A DNA stretch of 64,000 nt from Symsagittifera roscoffensis (taxonomy: Eukaryota; Xenacoelomorpha; Acoela; Convolutidae). Below the pieces are notes generated by a model that did no database searches, was not told where the DNA came from, and saw only the letters and a list, made by a program, of their open reading frames with translations. The position numbers and the translations under genes are program-made. Positions 39,931-51,285 of this stretch are shown piece after piece (the first letter of the stretch is position 1; every line of letters begins with the position of its first letter). The DNA is taken from assembly GCF_963678635.1 (NCBI RefSeq), contig NC_087064.1, positions 46,423,346 through 46,487,345 on the forward strand. Direction: 5' to 3'.

Positions 39931-40600
39931 CCTAAATGTCCAGGTGGACTAGCGTAATCTCGGATGGTTCACTCAAGTTCTTCACCACCTGGTGCCCTGC
40001 GACTGAGATGATGGACATTATTTTTGTCCCCTGTTTCGTCATGCCGAAAGTTCTCCCAGATATAACGTTCAGTTTTAGTCCCTGTTTCCTGGGTTCCTCT
40101 TTGTCTTCTATTTTCGTCGTTTTACCCAGAATATTAAAACTTTCCCGAAGATCTGTGCTCTCCAGCTCCGACCTTACCCACTGCTCCACTTCTTTCGTGG
40201 CTAGCTCCTGTTTGACATTCTGCAACGCTGTCCTTCCCGCTAGACCGTAGTCCACCTTGAGTGGGCTAGCCGAGTCTACCCTCAGGTTCCAGGCTACCAC
40301 CTCGTCAGGCAGTGTCTTTACCTTCTTAGTCGTAAAGGTGCTCGGTGTCGTCTCCTTTCTCCGAGACTCGGCCTCGTTCATCAGACGTGCTCGACTGGCC
40401 TTGACACCCGAAAGCGCCTCTTCGTGGCGGGGATATTTTGCGTCCGCCACTGCATCTCAAAATTGAGTGCAATCCAACTTGAAGTGTCCCTCCAAATTAC
40501 AGAAGAAACACCTCGGACCATATTTCATGATGAGCCCTCTGACGTACTCTTCGTGATCCTCGTCGGTCGCGTCGACGTCAACCTGATCTGAATGCTACGC
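39931..40600 (-). pseudogene. Gag remnant of element B: second zinc knuckle and downstream linker
   Basis: The minus strand encodes CFFCNLEGHFKLDC (CCHC intact) followed by a TGA where relatives have Trp (FWDAV), then the linker ADAKYPRHEEALSGVKASRARL. Upstream of about 40600 the similarity ends: the capsid domain and first knuckle, about 600 residues in A, are missing, so B lacks a usable Gag. Confidence 0.82.
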
Positions 40601-41095
40601 CTAGTTTTAAATTTTCGCGTGCTGCCCTTGCTTAGCCTGGGAATCTTAGTAGTCGATCCTAACGAGTCCCTGCGCTGCATATTTTGTGACAAATCACAAT
40701 ATTCTTATTATTTAATGGCGATGCACTCATACCGCAACAAGTTCAAGTTAAATTGCTTAACGCTGCCTCTTCGATCTCGTAAGTATCAAAAATGTCTCTT
40801 AGATTTCTCAATGACAATCTTAGCGATTCAGTTAAAGTTACACACAGGGCCTGCTCAGTATTGATATAATGCTAGCTCAACCCTGTTGTATAGTATAACA
40901 GTATCACAAAATTTTCACAAGATATAATCAACACACAAAACACAATCGATAATCAGATAAGAATATCCTACAGGTGACAGCGAACTTTCATCACTATCAA
41001 TTTATCGCCACATAATTTATCAAGTCACTTCTTTGTTAAAATCAAACAATCTTTGGTAAAAAGCAGTGATGATTCAGAAACAGATCAATAAAACT

Positions 41096-41455
41096 TAGTC
41101 TTAAAGAAAAAGACTTCCCTCAATCGGAACGATCCGAAAGAACGACGCCCAGGACACAGTCTTCTCATGTGAGTGTGTATTTGCCTAATACACCCACCGA
41201 GGTCTTCTTTTAGGTGTCCTGCGATTGCCCGAGCTGTCCTATTAAGTAGCTCAAGGCAACCTCTGATCGAAAAATTCTTAAGTCTAAGAAAAAGCTCCCC
41301 CACACCCGGACTGCTCCAAGTGCACGAGAGTAGGGAACAACTTTTCTTCTCAAGTGAGTGTGTATTTGCCTAATACACTCACCAAGATATTTCTTTATTT
41401 GTTCCCGGATTGCCCCAACTTTCCTATTAAGTAGCTCAAGGCAACCACACAACCA
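41096..41455. repeat. 180-bp tandem duplication with palindrome in leader of B
   Basis: 41096-41277 and 41278-41455 are diverged copies, both ending CCTATTAAGTAGCTCAAGGCAACC. Each holds the hairpin GTGTAT-TTGCCTA-ATACAC (41175-41193 and within 41354-41382); the second is extended to GTGAGTGTGTAT / ATACACTCAC. Confidence 0.85.
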
Positions 41456-41632
41456 AAATCACAATCAAAAAAAATTTTGTTCGGGTACTTCTGATACACC
41501 CGATCTAGAATCCAAAGTTGATCACAAATTTACGGGTCAAAATGGGCTCCTATGATCCTAATAAGCACGCCTAATATCCTAATTTGATCTTAATTGAATG
41601 GATATTTTCCGTCTCCCAAATTGCCACAGAAG

Positions 41633-42110
41633 GTTGCCTCAAGTTTCTAACAAGGAAGATTGTTAGAAGGCTTAAGTCACTCCGGAGGGTTACTTCGGAG
41701 GGTTGTTAAGACACTTAGCCTACTCCGGAGGGTTACTTCGGAGGGTTCTTCCAAATTTTCAAGTTTTTGAAAAAGGCCTTCAACTAGCTTAAGAAAGCGT
41801 CAAAACAAGCCAAATTCCCTAAGGGGTGCTGTTTTTAACTCCTTCGGAGTGTCTCGTGGAAAATCTCCACTAAAGAGGGTTGCTAAAGGGCTTAAGTCAC
41901 TCCGGAGGGTTACTCAGGAGGGTTCATCAAAAATCAGGAAAAAGGGGTTAATTTACCGCAATAAAGCCTCTGAATGCGGTGTAACTTGCTTAAAACCAGG
42001 TTGGTTGACACGGTCAACCTTCCCAGCAGGATAAAAAGGTGTTTTGATAAAATTGTCTGCCGCTCGGAGGGTTACCTGTAATTTGGACCCTCCGAACCAA
42101 CAAAATTTTA
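41633..42110. repeat. Dispersed CGGAGGGTTAC motif cluster in leader of B
   Basis: (T/C)CGGAGGGTTACTTCGGAGGGTT and shorter forms occur at about 41680, 41725, 41900 and 42065, in irregular spacing. The core CCTCCGGAGG is palindromic. Confidence 0.7.
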
Positions 42111-43146
42111 AAATTTTTCTTTTCCGAGATTATCAACCCAAAAACGGTTGCTTTCCGAAAAAGTGGTCTAAAACGTCGACTTATGATACCAAAATTATCT
42201 CAATCGGTTGGCTAGTCTTTGAGAAATTGTCAAAAACGTGTTTGTCCAAATGGGCTTTTTTCAACACTTATATAGGTTCTGAGAAACTTTTTCCGCAATT
42301 CCTGTTGAAAGTGCCTAAAAATAATTGAATCGAGCGTAGTAGCCCTGTACGGCACTGGAATTATGCAAAAAACCGGACCAAAATGGGTTTGGAGACAAAA
42401 ATTTGGCCAATAACTATCAATTTTGGACCCTCCGATTCCTTCCTTTTCCAATCCTTAAGTCGTTAGCTCTATCCACGGAGTTAATCGGAGTCGGAGGGTT
42501 ACTCAAGAAATTTTCTGGCAGCCGAGCGCTTCATGCTAGCACGCTCCTAATACAAAAAATTTTATTGCTCTAACTCTAAAACCTCAAAAACTCGATCCCC
42601 AAAACAGATTGACCAAATTCAGAAAATTATCGAAATTTTGATCGAAAAATTTTGGTTTTTTCCAACCTTTGCTGAGTCTTTTCTCACGCGGTTTCTTTAG
42701 CTAGGGGGATCGAACTACGTAGTTACTCACTATATAAAAGCTTTTTGCTGTTCGGAAAAGCTCGGATATCCAAAAATTTGGGGGTCTACAGTTTGGTCGA
42801 AAATCGATAATTTTCGACGAAATTTGGGTGTTTCTTGGGTCTAATTAGGAGATAAGTAACATATAATAAGGATAATTACCTATTACTAGTCGTTAATGAA
42901 TAGTACTATACCCTCCTTTGCACCAAAATACCCGAATTAGGACCCTTAACTCGGAAATTTGTAATCGATCAAAATCAAAATCACCATTAACGTGCTTGAA
43001 TACTCAAATTACATTCAAGGGAGGGTATCCAACCCTTCACCAAAACACACAATCTTCCTATCAGAAATGATATAAATCAATCTGAAACAACAACAAATAG
43101 GAAGGTCAGATCACATCTCGTCCGGAAATAACATATAAACTGTCAC

Positions 43147-43290
43147 TTTATGTTTTTTACTGTTTTTGGTCTTTTTTGGATTTTTACTGTTTTTTGTACT
43201 TTTTGTTTTCAAATAAATTTATTTTTGGCTTTTTCTTGGTTATGCACTATTTTTGTTTGGTTTTACGCTTTCTCTTTAATTGTTTTTGGT
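43147..43290 (-). promoter_or_regulatory. A-rich tract in leader of B
   Basis: T-rich on the plus strand. It begins about 245 nt from the primer-binding site and aligns with 46016-46136 of element C, as described for the tract in A. Confidence 0.6.
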
Positions 43291-43520
43291 CCCGGGACCT
43301 TGGGACAAGCGGGCTCATGACTTCCCACCTGACCCTCCGGCCCCTGGAATTTTCGGTCTTAACTAAGTTAAAAAGCTAAATAGTACTAGACGGAGGGTAC
43401 GCACCTTCCCCCTTGTACAATAATGGTCCTTAAGGCCTCTAACTCGGGCATACGCCCAGAGTGGAGGGTTCGTCGCTGAAAAGCTTGCTGATTATGATGG
43501 TCTTATGCCTTTGACAGGCC

Positions 43521-43535
43521 CACCCAGGAGCGCCA
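43521..43535 (-). promoter_or_regulatory. Primer-binding site of element B
   Basis: Identical 15 bases to those of A and C in element sense, separated from the LTR by 12 nt (TAGACGTTTTTA). Confidence 0.8.
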
Positions 43536-43547
43536 TAAAAACGTCTA

Positions 43548-44433
43548 TGTAACATTTGCCCAAATACTACACAGCGACGGAGCGTAGAAAAAGTACCTAT
43601 TAACGACTGGCAGGCGTCAGTTACCTTAATCCTACTCGTTTTTCACCGTCTCGACCTTGCCAGTTGATTTTCTGGTCTATTTAGGGCTAAGTAAAAAGTT
43701 ACTATTTTTAGGCCATCAGTTAAACGACTTTTGATCAGCTTTCGTTTACATGCGAACACAACCACATAGCTGAGTCTCGGATCCTCAGACTACATGATTG
43801 CCATTAAAAACACAGCTCGAACAACCTATTTTAATATGTTTTTGTGTGACAGTTCTATATTAACTCCATTGGAGGTGGACTGACCCTTTCCTCTTTCTAG
43901 CTACTCATATTCTAAAATATCAAATTATACCGGTGTTAATTCAAAGTTCTACGACATCCAAGTAGCTACAAAGTCAGTTCTATATAGTCCCTTCACATAC
44001 AACAGTCTCTGGGGGACCAAGCCTCCGCTCCCAGAATCTTCCTGAGATAACGCTGTTATCTCTCTCAATTTGTGGCACGGGAGGGTTCCGTGGAATATTC
44101 CTTCCTCACTGAAGCTTCCTTCTCCACCAATGTTCACTGCTAAGGTTCTTATCGTGTGTTATTGCCACGATAAGAGACTCCGTTTTCTTCGTGTTCCCGC
44201 ACGACCGTTTCTCACTATATTTGTTGTTGTTCTGTTTTTTCGTCCTTTTCAATCAAAATGGCCGTCTTTTTGTATTTCTCAGAAATATTGGCCCGTCAAT
44301 CGAAATTTTGAAAATTCAAATTTTCGGAATATCTAGACCCTCCTTCGCAGTAATTTTTCTTTACTAAGGCCTTTATTCGTTTTCTTTCGTGTCGCCGGAA
44401 GGTTGCGCTGTGCCAATCTGGCAGAATGGCACA
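43548..44433 (-). repeat. 5' LTR of element B
   Basis: 886 bp, TGTAAC...GGCACA on the plus strand. It pairs with 1-802 plus 23878-23885. It is joined directly to LINE sequence at 44434, so the insertion site of B was inside a LINE. Confidence 0.93.
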
Positions 44434-44990
44434 CCTGTCAATTTAGTGGATAGCACTATGCCTAAGTATTCAAACGAATCCTTGAATTCGATTTCTATAT
44501 TGTTGAAAAATAATTGGTCGGTCCGGGCCAGCCTTCCGCCATTTCTGTGTTTCACCACCTTAGTTTTGCCAACATTCACTTTGAGACTGTTTTTCTGGCA
44601 AAATTTTCGAATACAAACGTTGCGTTTTTAACATTGTCAAGTTCAGTCGACCCAATCGCTAAATCATCGGCGTAAAAACTCGTGAAGCAGCCTGTGCCTT
44701 CAAGTTCTGCAGATAAATTTGCTAAAAATAATGCAAACAACAGCGGTGACAACTTATCGCCTTGTGGAACGCCAATAGTCTGAGATATGTTGGTGGACAA
44801 ATACCCATCCGAGCACACTTGGATATTTTTTGACCATAAAGATTGTACAGATGTGACATTCGACCAGAATGGACAAAACTGCAGATTGGATGGATTCAAA
44901 ATTTTTGCAGCTAACCTTCCAAATTGACGGTTTTAAGAGATTAAAAACGTTATTGGGACGATTAGTCAAACGGTGAAGGTCAAGATATTC
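44434..44990 (-). pseudogene. LINE reverse transcriptase fragment
   Basis: The minus strand encodes GVPQGDKLSPLLFALF and FYADD (RT active site), then KTKVVKHRNGG and FEYLGIVLS, the typical order of a non-LTR reverse transcriptase palm and thumb. A frameshift separates the two frames near 44578. The fragment is bounded by the LTR of B on the left and the start of element C on the right. Its original length is unknown. The clade is not certain; an RTE- or CR1-like origin fits. Confidence 0.85.
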
Positions 44991-45755
44991 TGGTATTTTG
45001 AAATTTTAAAAATTCGAAGTGATGACGTAATAATTCTGAGAAGCGTCAAAAACGGCCATTTTGGAATAAAACCAGAACAAAATCAGAACAACAATGGTTG
45101 CGATAGCGATAACTACAAGAATTCTGATTGAAAAACAACAGCGAATTGCAGAGACCGCTCCGAGTTGCAACTATTGTGTCGCTACAATAGTAGCAAGGCC
45201 GTTCACAACAACGGTGAAGGGTAGAAGACAGCCTTCCAGAAGGAAGATGAGGACGTTATTTCCCCGGATTCAGGAATCCGGAGGGGTCTCGGGAGTTGAA
45301 CTGAAACTCTTTTATAAAAACTTTTAGCTTCCCGGTTATGTCTTGAACTGAATTTATTTAACATTTTAATTCACTTTGCAAGGATGAGAAGCTAGGAGTT
45401 GGTGGAAAGGGTTGATCCATCTTCGATGGAGATGATGATTTTTATCTACTGATTAAAAACAATAATAAATCAATAAATAGTAGTAGCCCTGATTTTAGGA
45501 GTGACCTCGTGGTCTGGGGATACTGAGACCCAGCCATGAGCTCACTATTTCTGCATGTAATTAAGTTAATCTGAGGGTTTTGACCGAAGCCGAAAGCAGT
45601 AACGTTTTTGTCGACCCGATGTTAGAAAGACCACCAAAAGAACTGGCTTTGGTAGAGACGGTGAAAAGCATGTAGAACTCTGTTTAGACGTTGGCCAGTC
45701 GTCTAAGAACCTAGCTTTATTTTCCGTCGATATGTTCTTCCGGGCGAATGTTACA
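44975..45755 (+). repeat. 5' LTR of element C (left edge uncertain)
   Basis: Ends GAATGTTACA like the LTRs of A and B. The part from about 44985 aligns with the B LTR (ATATTC, AAATTT, ACGGCCATTTTG, CAGAACAACAA). About 75 bases found at the start of the B LTR are missing. A TGACGTAA site lies near 45023, a hairpin at 45416-45430 and AATAAA motifs near 45460. Confidence 0.8.
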
Positions 45756-45767
45756 TAGATGTTTTTA

Positions 45768-45782
45768 TGGCGCTCCTGGGTG
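45768..45782 (+). promoter_or_regulatory. Primer-binding site of element C
   Basis: TGGCGCTCCTGGGTG, 12 nt after the LTR, the same as in A and B; A and C share two further bases. Confidence 0.8.
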
Positions 45783-46015
45783 TTATTCTTTTTTAACATC
45801 ATGATCGGCAGAACCGTTAAAGAGCACTCCGCGCCGAGCGGATGCCCACATTAACGCCCTTAATAGGCCAAAACCACCGGGGCGGAAAGGTAGGTTGGAA
45901 CGCGGAAGCCTTCCGGATTACCGTGAATAGTTTTTTAACCTAGTTCAGACCAAAAATTCACGAAACAGGAAGGGTGGGGGAATCGGCCATCCCCTCGTTC
46001 CCTGAGAGGTCTGTG

Positions 46016-46136
46016 ACCAAAAACACTTAAAGAAATATAAGAAATCAAACAAAAAGTAGTATAGTAACCAAGAAAAAGAAAAAACATAAAAAATAACCGA
46101 AAAAACAAAAAAAAGTTAAAAAAAATTATAAAATCA
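46016..46136 (+). promoter_or_regulatory. A-rich tract in leader of C
   Basis: Long runs of A with few other bases, beginning about 235 nt after the primer-binding site; aligns with the tract of B. Confidence 0.6.
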
Positions 46137-47734
46137 GTAGAAATCATCCCCCCAGACAAGATGTGATCCGACCCTCCCGTTTGTTGTTGATAGATATATT
46201 GTTGTTACAGGCATTTATATCAATCAGGATCGTTACGATCATTTTTGTAACCCGTTTGTGAGGCTTGTACTGTAGGGTTGTTTGAGTGTTTAAGCACGTT
46301 AATGCTAATTTGCGCTCAATCCGGAAGGGTCTGCTGATTTGCGCTCAATCCGGAGGGGTCTTGGGAGAAGACTGATCCGGCAAGCAGTACAAGGAGCAAC
46401 AAGAAGGGGCTCAACGACAACAACAATCGACTGTTGGGTATCGTTAACAAGTCTTGTATCCCTTTTAGTAAAAAAAATTATGGTTGTAATCTGTGGGGGG
46501 CTCGACAGTGCTGCACTGTAGTGACCCTTCACCGAACTGCGAATATCCGAGTTGAGCACCTTAATTCGGATATTGAACAAACCCGGAGGGGTATAGTATT
46601 ACTAATATTATTACTTATATAGCCTATATTATTACTCCTATATCGTTTTTCAGTGAAAAACACAGTAAGCGGACCGGTTTTTAGGGTCATAATAGCGATA
46701 TTTTGATCCCCCCACAAATCGCGATTTTTGAATTATCAATAGCGCTAAATTGGTGAGTTACATCGTATCTGTGCTAGTATAGTAGGTAGAACCGGTTTTT
46801 AGTTCTGAAGTGGTTGGAACTATTTTGGTACCAAAAACTGAATTTTCGCGATTTTTGAGAAAACGGAACACTATAAAATCAGAAAATTTTTTAAAATTTT
46901 TGAGTTAGGACATTAAAAAAACTTGTTCGGACAATGTCCACTAGTGAATCTACAGGTTCTAAAACCCGCTTCCCGAAAGCCTTCCGGGTTACAGAGAAAT
47001 CGAACTTAACGTGTTTGATTCAGTGGATTCGTCAATTCGGAGGGGTCCAAAGAGCATAATTTTTCGTTAATTTTTTTCAACTCTAGCGTTTTAGATCGGG
47101 TTTTTTGCATTGAACTAAAAGAATATAGGCTTTTTGAGCTCGGACCAATAATTTTTGGGTCAAAAAGAACAGAATTGCGGAAAAAGTTAGGCGGAACCTA
47201 TAAGAGAGAAATTTCTTGACTTTAAAAAAAAGACGTTTTAGTTAATAACTTTGGAACTACTGGACAAATCTAGTTAATCTTGGTACCATAAGATCAGAAA
47301 TCAGCGGCGCTTACTAATAGGAACAAAAGTTATTCGAAAAAAAAAGCGTGAAAATTTTTTGAGATTGTTTTTAGCAAATTCACCAATTCAGGAGGGTAGA
47401 CCCCTCACGTTTTACAAAAAAAAAATTTGGAAAGCCCTTAGACCCCTACCAAAGGGTAGAAACGGTTCAATAAGGCCATTTTACGCTGTTCTAGAAGAAT
47501 AGGGAAGGCTAAAGGCACCAGAAGACCTTGATAGAGCCGAAATTAGGCTAGCGATAAGACCCTTCACCGTTAGCGTGAATTGTCAAATGAGAGGCTTAAC
47601 TTCAATCCGGAAGGGTCTAGGGAAGAACCACATAACCTTCCTAGTTGGTACAAACAGCATAATAGCATCGGAGAACAAATCCGGAGGGTATAGGTTGAAA
47701 ATCAAGGAAGTCACAGAAAAGCTGATTTTACAAA

Positions 47735-47925
47735 ACCGGAGGGGTCCCAATCAGGAGGGGTCCAAATTTTTCCTGATTCGGAGGGGTCCCAATCCGGAGG
47801 GGTCCTGTTTTCACAAAACCGGAGGGGTCCTAATCCGGAGGGGTCTCAATTTTGCCGATCCGGAGGGGTCCTATTTTTGCCAATCCGGAGGGGTACTGTT
47901 TTTTGTCAACCCGAAGGGGTATTAT
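47735..47925 (+). repeat. Cluster of CCGGAGGGGTCC motifs in leader of C
   Basis: Nine or so copies of (A/C)CGGAGGGGTC at spacings of about 15-25 bases, with variants CAGGAGGGGTCC and CCGAAGGGGTA. More isolated copies lie upstream. Confidence 0.85.
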
Positions 47926-48674
47926 TTTCTTAAAGGACTTAGGCAAATAGAAGAAAAGATAATAGTGAGAGGTATTAGGTTATTTAGAGACAGGCTAGGA
48001 ATCAGTGGTAACTTGCCTTAAAAAAGAACCAGACTAAAACAAAAGAGGTCCAAACTCGAATATTCGCGACAATAAGTCTAAATTAAAAAAGAGTGTGTAA
48101 CTCATTGGTGTGGATTGAAATCCAAAACCTTTTTGGGAAAAGTGACTGCCCTGAGGGTTTTAGTAGGTCTAGCTCGGGCAGTTCGAAGGCAGATAGGTAA
48201 CACAGGACACGGTGGGTGCAACAGACGCCCACTTGAGAAAATTACTGCCTTAAAGTTTTGTCTGTTTGGTGCAGCATCAAGCAGGGAAAGCTCTTTCCTT
48301 ATAAAACAAGTTCGACTATTGTACTGCGACCGACTAAAAGTTCAATACACATACGTTTTTCATAGGGATATTCGTATTGTGTTATATCTGGTTTTGAATC
48401 AACAGTTTGTGCTTGATTGGGTAGTGAATACACTATCTTTTAAATTGACTGAAATCATCATACTGTGCTAGTTCTCAAATCTTACGACTAATAATCGATT
48501 ATTGTGAATAAGTTGTAAATACACTGTGCCGTGATAACATACAAGGATTTGTGGTCACTATTTAAAAGAAACTTTTGGAATTTGTTGTGTTGGGTTATTA
48601 TTTTCAGTAATCAGATCAAAAGGACACTAGCAATCGAACTGAGTGTATAGATAGTAAGAAATGATAAAGTGAAA

Positions 48675-51285
48675 ATGAGTCTAGACAAGTCAACAATACC
48701 TAAACGAGGTAATAGCTCTAAAAAATTCATACCTGAAAAGCAAAGAAAAGCAATGACCGACCCTTTTGTGGAACGGATCACACGAACCCGGACCGACAAA
48801 GGGGAGACGGTTTCAGGCAGAATGGTTGAAACCAGGAGTCAGAAGTCCTCAGTAGAGCGAAAAGCTATGCTAGAAGTGGAAGTCCATCCGGACCAGGCCA
48901 TGAATGAGAACCACGAAATAAATGGACTGGAGGGGAGAGACAGAAGGCTGGCGAGTGAATCTACTCCGGTAGAACAAGGCCAAGATTTTGCAACTTCCAC
49001 CGGGACATTGGACCGAGAGGAGATGTCGGAACTGTCCGACATCTCTACTGAAATTGTGGCAACAAGAAGATCTCCCACAGACAACACCATGATGGCAGGC
49101 GTGACGGAGAAACAGACAACGTCCTCATCGCTCTCAGAAAGAATGAAGAACAGTTTCGGAAACATCTTTCCATTCACCATGGGACTGGGTAGGTACAGTA
49201 AATGAAGGTGAATCCCAGGAGGAAGAAGAGGACGATGAGCAGCAAGTGGACTTTGGATCTCAAGTCAGCCTCAATAGTTCAACTCAGGGGAATGAAGCAT
49301 ACACCGACAGAGAGACTGGAACCAGGGAAAAATTTGGTGTGGTGAGAACGATAAGCAAAGACGCAAACACATCAGGCCAGTCAAGAGACTTTGTGAGTAT
49401 GACAAATTCGGAGACGCGAACTGGTGAGAATAGAAAAATTGGGCTAGGCAACGCATCGGCGGACCCAGAGGTGGATAATGAAAAGACGTCGAGGCAGAGA
49501 ATCAGTGCCCGAATCTCGACCAACACAAAGCTACCTGGGATCAACAGGGTGACACCGCCACTAGTGACGCCACTAGTAGAAAACGGGGCATCATTAGAAG
49601 AAGCCTTGAACAACATAGTGGGCAGTATAGGAGAACAAAATGAACAGATGTCCATAAGAGTGAGTGAACTAGAAAGATGAGTCCACGTTGAAAGAGAAAG
49701 TCTGCAGGAAGAAATAAACCGCAATAGACAAGAAGTTGGTAGGAGCGAGAAACGCTTGAAGGAAAGAACGGACGAGCACATAGCAAAGAACTTGTCGCGA
49801 ATGACAAGAGAAGCGGAACAGAGAAAGTTACGCTTAAGAGACGACATGCAGAAGTTAAGAATTCAGCAAGAGCAGTCTCTAGGGACTCTTGACACAAAGA
49901 TAGATGCGATGATGGAGAGGCGATCTCAGGCTATCATGGATAGGTTGGACGGGCTACTAAGCAGCAAGAGTGGACCAAAAGAAGGGGAACCGAACTCGGG
50001 AGGTCCCAGCAGGGAGCCGAAGGTGAACTTCAATGACCATCAAAGGAGGAGGACATTTGGATCCACTAGAGGTAGGGGCAGTTCATCAGGCTATGCCACA
50101 AGGGATAATAGAACATGGGGCCCAAACAGTAGAGCAAGTTCAACAGAGAACAGATAGACCTCAAACGAACGACCGACGCAAGGCACACATAAGACTGGGA
50201 GAGGTGATTCCGGTAACAGGAGACATGCGAGCGCAGGGAAGAGTCATGTGGGCCAAGAGGGAAACAGTCACGGCGATTCGGATTGCAGGGATGCACCGAA
50301 TACAGAGCCCTTAACAAGGTGCGGTGATACTCAGGCGGGGCCTTCGAGAGTTGCTACTGCAATGGCCACAGCCTTTGAACCCCTAAACAGGTCTTTGGAG
50401 ACATTCCCGACGAGGTTATCCAGAACTAATGAATGCAGTGAAAAGTCTAGAAGAGTCTTTAAGAAACCAAGATGCTTAAAAGACGAATCTGACGGCTGCA
50501 TTGACACCTGGATAGAGGTGATGAAACTGCATTTTGAGAAAGACGACCTGTCAGAAAGGCAAGAGTGCAGTGCGCTCACCAGTAACTTGGAAGGGACAGC
50601 CCTAAACTGTGTGATGGCCAAAAAGCAATATCAGCGGGATACTGCTGAGAAAATCTTCGAAATCTTGTTGAATCCTTTTGGCTCAGGGATGCAGGGACAC
50701 CAAGCAATGATTCGCTTCGAGAAAAGGAGGCAACGAGAAGACGAGACGATAGACAAGTTTCTAGACAATTTGGAGATGCTTAGAAGGCGTAGCCAACCGG
50801 GCGAGTCGAACAGGGGGATGAACTTGGCAGTAGACTCAAAATTCATCGATGGTGTGAAGAAAGATGAACTTCGAACAAGGCTAGCAACGCATTACACACC
50901 ACTATCAACCAATGCGCCAACACCAGAGGGGTTGAGGCTCAAGTCAAAAGAATATCTTTTGTTGAAACCTCCTTTGAGATCTGGATATTATGAAAACAAT
51001 TATGGCAATTTTAACAACGGACCAGCAAAGCAAGGGAACAACTGGTACAAATCGAGGGTTGACGCTCCTGTGCCAATTGTAGTTCAACGGACCGTCATGT
51101 GTCAGCATGCCCAACTTATAAACAGGGCATGAAAGCAATAGGCTTAAGCCTCGAGGACGAAGATGCGTCAGAAGTCGATCATGAAGATTTCATGAGAGAA
51201 GTAATTGCAAAATTCGACCCGAGGTGTTTCTTTTGCAACTTGGAAGATCATTTTAAGTCGGATTGTCCGCAATTCTGGGATGCTG
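48675..51285 (+). pseudogene. Gag of element C
   Basis: ATG at 48675; MVETRSQ near 48823 matches the N-terminus of A Gag. Frames 48675-49205, 49246-49680, 49756-50157 and 50248-51132 cover a charged helical region, then the capsid domain (ESDGCIDTWIEVMKLH, FGSGMQGHQAM, SKFIDGVKKDELRT). Two knuckles follow: the first (51069-51110) has Arg where the His should be, the second (CFFCNLEDHFKSDC) is intact. At least four frame breaks make it non-functional. Confidence 0.88.

Larger units (their letters stand above)
40601..43520 (-). other. Leader of element B, non-coding with repeats
   Basis: 2.9 kb without a credible gene. It holds a 180-bp tandem duplication with a hairpin (41096-41455), many CGGAGGGTTAC-type motifs (41630-42110 and 42480-42500) and an A-rich tract in element sense (43147-43290). 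The stretch 43060-43125 aligns with 46148-46230 of element C (GATGTGATC(C/T)GACC), showing common descent. Confidence 0.7.
1..44433 (-). mobile_element. Element B: older giant Ty3/gypsy-like LTR retrotransposon, interrupted by element A
   Basis: B runs right to left. Its 5' LTR is 43548-44433, its primer-binding site 43521-43535, its coding region about 40600-24600, its polypurine tract about 23886-23900, and its 3' LTR is 23878-23885 joined across element A to 802-1 and beyond the window edge. Base 1 aligns with 43626 of the right LTR, so about 78 bases of the left LTR lie outside. The LTRs differ visibly (about five differences in the first 115 aligned bases), so B is older than A. Gene order is gag remnant, protease, RT, RNase H, integrase, macro remnant, SGNH ORF, ORF5, with a 3.4-kb duplicated block inserted after integrase. 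Most reading frames are broken, so it is not autonomous. Confidence 0.9.
45783..48674 (+). other. Leader of element C, non-coding
   Basis: 2.9 kb. A-rich tract at 46016-46136. GGAGGGGT motifs are scattered from 46318 to 47930, with a dense cluster in the last 200 bases of that range. Frames are short; I see no gene. Most of 46600-47560 is AT-rich and resembles nothing I recognise. Confidence 0.7.
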
